Shown: positions 14,421-17,290 of the stretch, piece by piece
How positions within the stretch are numbered: the first letter of the stretch is position 1
Layout: the number at the start of each line of letters is the position of its first letter
DNA from: Flavobacteriales bacterium UBA1820
Lineage (GTDB): Bacteria; Bacteroidota; Bacteroidia; Flavobacteriales; UBA1820
Assembly: GCA_002314265.1 (NCBI GenBank)
Contig: DCEW01000016.1
Location: forward strand, 31,667-48,956
Reading direction: 5' to 3'
DNA length: 17,290 nucleotides
Made by a program: the position numbers and the translations under genes
The notes under the pieces: generated by a model
Database searches by the model: none
Seen by the model: the letters and a program-made list of their open reading frames with translations, nothing else
What the model was told of the DNA's origin: nothing

Positions 14421-17258
14421 ATGACGAATCCTTTCGACTTTTCCCGGCGTCAGACCGGACCCGATGAAAAACAGACCCAGCAGATGCTCCAGGCCGTCGG
14501 CGCTGCGAGCCTCGAAGAACTCATCGACCAGACCATCCCGGCCGAAATCCGTTTGAAGGAGCCTTTGCGTCTGCCCCAGGCGATGACCCAGGCGCAGTAT
14601 CTGGCGCATTTCCACCAGTTGGCATCGCTCAACAAGCCCTTCAAGAACTACATCGGACTGGGGTACTATTCCGTGCCGATGGAGCCGGTGATCCAACGCA
14701 ATATTTTCGAGAACCCCGCGTGGTACACATCCTATACCCCTTACCAGGCGGAAATATCCCAGGGGCGCCTCGAAGCGCTGATGAACTTCCAGACGATGGT
14801 CGCTTCGCTCACCGGACTGCCCATCGCCAATGCTTCGCTGCTCGACGAAGGCACTTCCGCGGCCGAGGCCATGCTGATGCTGTTCCACGCCCGCAGCCGC
14901 GAGCAGAAAAAAGCCGGCGTGTCGAAGTTTTTCGTTTCGGAAAACGTCCTGCCCCAGACCCTCGACGTGCTCAAGACGCGCGCCGAACCGCTGGGCATCG
15001 AACTGGTCGAAGGCGACGAATTCGCTTTCTCTCCGCAGCCGGACTATTTCGGCATGATGTTGCAATACCCGACCGCTACCGGTGCGGTGGAGGACTACCG
15101 TCAGGTGGTCCAGCAGGCGCACCAGGCAGGGGTGAAGGTCGTCGTAGCGGCCGATATCCTTTCCCTGGCGCTGCTTACCCCTCCGGGCGAATGGGGCGCC
15201 GACGTAGCCGTGGGATCGACCCAGCGTTTCGGCATCCCGATGGGCTTCGGCGGCCCGGCGGCAGCGTATTTCGCTACCCGGGAGGAGTACAAACGCGAGT
15301 TGCCCGGGCGCATCATCGGCCTGTCGGTGGACAAGGCCGGACGGCCGGCCTTGCGCATGGCCTTGCAGATGCGTGAACAACATATCAAGCGGGAAAAAGC
15401 GACTTCCAATATCTGCACCGCTTCGGTCCTGATGGCGGTCATGGCGGGAATGTACGCGGTGTACTACGGACCGGAGGGCATCGGGAAGATGGCGCGCGAT
15501 ACGCACGCGATGGCTGTGACGCTGGCGGAAATCCTGGAACGGCTTGGCTATCAACAGCTCAACACCTCGTTCTTCGATACGCTCTTGCTGCACACGGGCG
15601 ACGACACGGAGCGTATCCGCGAGATAGCCGAGGGCGAGGGGATTAATTTCCTGTACGTGGACGAGGACAAAGTGGGAATCTCCCTCTCGCAGTATACAAC
15701 CCTGGCCGAGATGAACCGCATCGCGTACGTGTTTGCCGCTGCGCGCGAGGTGTTCCGCGACCCGGTATCGAAGCTTTCCCAGGAATGCCGGGTGCAGCCC
15801 GAGCTGTTGCGCCAGTCGGCCTTCCTCATCCAGAAGGTGTTCCGGAGCTACCACAGCGAGACCGAAATGATGCGCTACATCAAGTCGCTGGAACGCAAGG
15901 ATATTTCGCTCACCCATTCGATGATTCCGCTGGGTTCGTGTACGATGAAGCTCAATGCGGCCTTTGAGATGATCCCCCTCTCGCACCCCCTTTGGGGCGA
16001 CGTGCATCCCTTCGCTCCGGAAGAGCAGACGGAAGGGTATCGCACGATGCTTTCGCGCCTGGAGGCTTTCCTTTCCGAGATAACGGGCATGTCGGCCACG
16101 TCGCTTCAGCCGCTTTCGGGTGCATCGGGCGAGTATGCCGGACTGCGGGTGATCCAGCGCTACCAGCAGGACAACGGACAGGGACACCGCAACGTGTGCC
16201 TGATCCCGGCTTCGGCTCACGGCACCAATCCGGCTTCGGCCGCGATGGCCGGTTACCAGATCGTAACGATCCGCTCCAACGACGACGGTACGATCGACGT
16301 GGACGACCTGCGTGCGCGCGCCGAGGAATACAAGGACCGCCTTTCGTGTGTGATGATCACCTATCCGTCCACCTACGGGATCTTCGAAGGGACCGTTGCC
16401 CAGATCGTGGAGATCGTCCACAACTGCGGCGGACAGGTCTACATGGACGGGGCGAACATGAATGCCCAGGTGGGGCTGACTTCGCCGGGGTACATCGGCG
16501 CGGATGTATGCCACCTGAACCTGCACAAGACCTTTGCCATGCCGCACGGCGGTGGCGGTCCGGGCGTGGGTTCGATCAGCGTGAAAAACCACTTGGCCCC
16601 CTACCTGCCGGGCAACCCGGTGGTGCGCACGGGTGGCGAGAAGGAATGTTCGGCCGTGTCGTCGGCTCCCTGGGGGGCGGCGATGATCGATGCCATTTCC
16701 TACGGCTATATCCTGGCGCTGGGCGCGCAGGGACTTACCCGGGCTACGCAGTACGCGATCCTCAATGCCAATTACCTGAAGGCTCGCCTGGAGAAACACT
16801 TCGATATTCTGTACAGCGGTCCGAACGGACGCACGGCTCACGAGTTGATCGTCGATCTGCGCCCGATCAAGGAGAAATACGGCGTAACGGCCGGCGATGT
16901 GTCCAAGCGTTTGATGGATTACGGATTCCATGCGCCGACGGTATCGTTCCCGGTGCACGAGACGTTGATGGTCGAGCCGACGGAAAGCGAATCGAAAGAC
17001 GAACTGGACCGTTTTGCCGATGCGCTGATCCATATCCTGGAGGAAATCCGCTCGATCGAGGATCCGCAGAACAACCTGTTGGTCAATGCTCCGCATCCTT
17101 TGTATGCCGTCACGGCCGACACATGGGACCGCCCCTACACCCGTAGTGAGGCTGCGTATCCCTTGCCCTGGATCGAAGCCAACAAGTACTTCACTCCCGT
17201 AGGACGTGTGGACGACGGCTTCGGCGACCGCAATCTGGTGTGCGTTTGGCCGGAGTGA
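14421..17258 (+). CDS. gcvP: Glycine dehydrogenase (aminomethyl-transferring), glycine cleavage system P-protein
   Basis: The P-protein decarboxylates glycine and passes the aminomethyl group to the lipoyl arm of H-protein, in the cytoplasm. At 945 residues it is the full-length single-chain form, not the split GcvPA/GcvPB. The N-terminal half keeps YTPYQAEISQGRLEALMNFQ and DEGTSAAEAM. The C-terminal catalytic half has SHPLWGDVHPFAPEEQTEGY, then the PLP lysine K703 in LNLHKTFAMPHGGGGPG. The C-terminus is complete (TPVGRVDDGFGDRNLVC). The GcvT and GcvH genes are not in the window, so the P gene is transcribed apart from them here. It is GC-rich, unlike the cassette before it, and has its own promoter. 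Confidence 0.97.
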   Translation: MTNPFDFSRRQTGPDEKQTQQMLQAVGAASLEELIDQTIPAEIRLKEPLRLPQAMTQAQYLAHFHQLASLNKPFKNYIGLGYYSVPMEPVIQRNIFENPAWYTSYTPYQAEISQGRLEALMNFQTMVASLTGLPIANASLLDEGTSAAEAMLMLFHARSREQKKAGVSKFFVSENVLPQTLDVLKTRAEPLGIELVEGDEFAFSPQPDYFGMMLQYPTATGAVEDYRQVVQQAHQAGVKVVVAADILSLALLTPPGEWGADVAVGSTQRFGIPMGFGGPAAAYFATREEYKRELPGRIIGLSVDKAGRPALRMALQMREQHIKREKATSNICTASVLMAVMAGMYAVYYGPEGIGKMARDTHAMAVTLAEILERLGYQQLNTSFFDTLLLHTGDDTERIREIAEGEGINFLYVDEDKVGISLSQYTTLAEMNRIAYVFAAAREVFRDPVSKLSQECRVQPELLRQSAFLIQKVFRSYHSETEMMRYIKSLERKDISLTHSMIPLGSCTMKLNAAFEMIPLSHPLWGDVHPFAPEEQTEGYRTMLSRLEAFLSEITGMSATSLQPLSGASGEYAGLRVIQRYQQDNGQGHRNVCLIPASAHGTNPASAAMAGYQIVTIRSNDDGTIDVDDLRARAEEYKDRLSCVMITYPSTYGIFEGTVAQIVEIVHNCGGQVYMDGANMNAQVGLTSPGYIGADVCHLNLHKTFAMPHGGGGPGVGSISVKNHLAPYLPGNPVVRTGGEKECSAVSSAPWGAAMIDAISYGYILALGAQGLTRATQYAILNANYLKARLEKHFDILYSGPNGRTAHELIVDLRPIKEKYGVTAGDVSKRLMDYGFHAPTVSFPVHETLMVEPTESESKDELDRFADALIHILEEIRSIEDPQNNLLVNAPHPLYAVTADTWDRPYTRSEAAYPLPWIEANKYFTPVGRVDDGFGDRNLVCVWPE

Positions 17259-17290
17259 TCCCCCGTCCTCGTATAAGCGACAAGCCCCGG

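Noticed and set aside
14184..17096. A 970-codon open frame antisense to gcvP, and similar long antisense frames opposite mutL, the isomerases and guaB
   Set aside because: They mirror well-identified genes. GC-rich codon usage removes stop codons from the complementary frame, and the products show no recognisable domains.

Overview
The window is a chromosomal stretch from a member of the Bacteroidetes, most likely order Bacteroidales. The evidence is threefold. Several transcription starts carry the TAnnTTTG -7 element typical of this phylum (TACATTTG four times). The gene sets guaB / three SurA-like proteins / mutL and rlmD / DUF6452 / DUF6048 are orders I recall from Bacteroidetes. NVEALA peptides are known only from this group. 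The housekeeping part is GC-rich, which would suit an Alistipes-like (Rikenellaceae) genome, but nothing here fixes genus or species.

Positions 1-7960, all minus strand: guaB (IMP dehydrogenase) is read first and ends at a hairpin-plus-T-run terminator. A new promoter then drives an envelope-folding operon: a two-parvulin periplasmic isomerase, a SurA-type lipoprotein without a parvulin domain, a second two-parvulin isomerase, mutL, and the first 12 codons of another gene (possibly a rhomboid protease) that leaves the window. A perfect 43-bp palindrome lies inside the mutL linker.

Positions 7961-8981: an AT-rich upstream region with overlapping palindromes and a promoter precedes a plus-strand LuxR/NarL-type regulator. 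Its receiver domain has lost the phosphorylation residues. A 46-codon, very basic reading frame overlaps its stop codon by ATGA and contains a run of nine G.

Positions 8982-12029, minus strand: rlmD (23S rRNA U1939 methyltransferase) from its own promoter, followed by a DUF6452-type lipoprotein and a DUF6048-type outer-membrane protein.

Positions 12064-14245, plus strand: a compact, AT-rich four-gene cassette unlike its surroundings. It has two NVEALA-type precursor peptides with six conserved cysteines each, a 6-bladed beta-propeller lipoprotein, and a thioredoxin-fold lipoprotein with a CxxC motif. The genes are 2 to 7 bases apart. The first peptide begins with MKKKI followed by a stop. 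One extra A in its A7 run, or a -1 frameshift there, would join it to the long frame and give a 93-residue precursor, exactly the length of the second peptide. This cassette is the best candidate for an undescribed system. A disulfide-bonded secreted peptide with its own lipoprotein partners is a testable model, not a demonstrated function.

Positions 14349-17258: gcvP, the full-length glycine decarboxylase P-protein, from its own promoter. The last 32 bases hold nothing recognisable.
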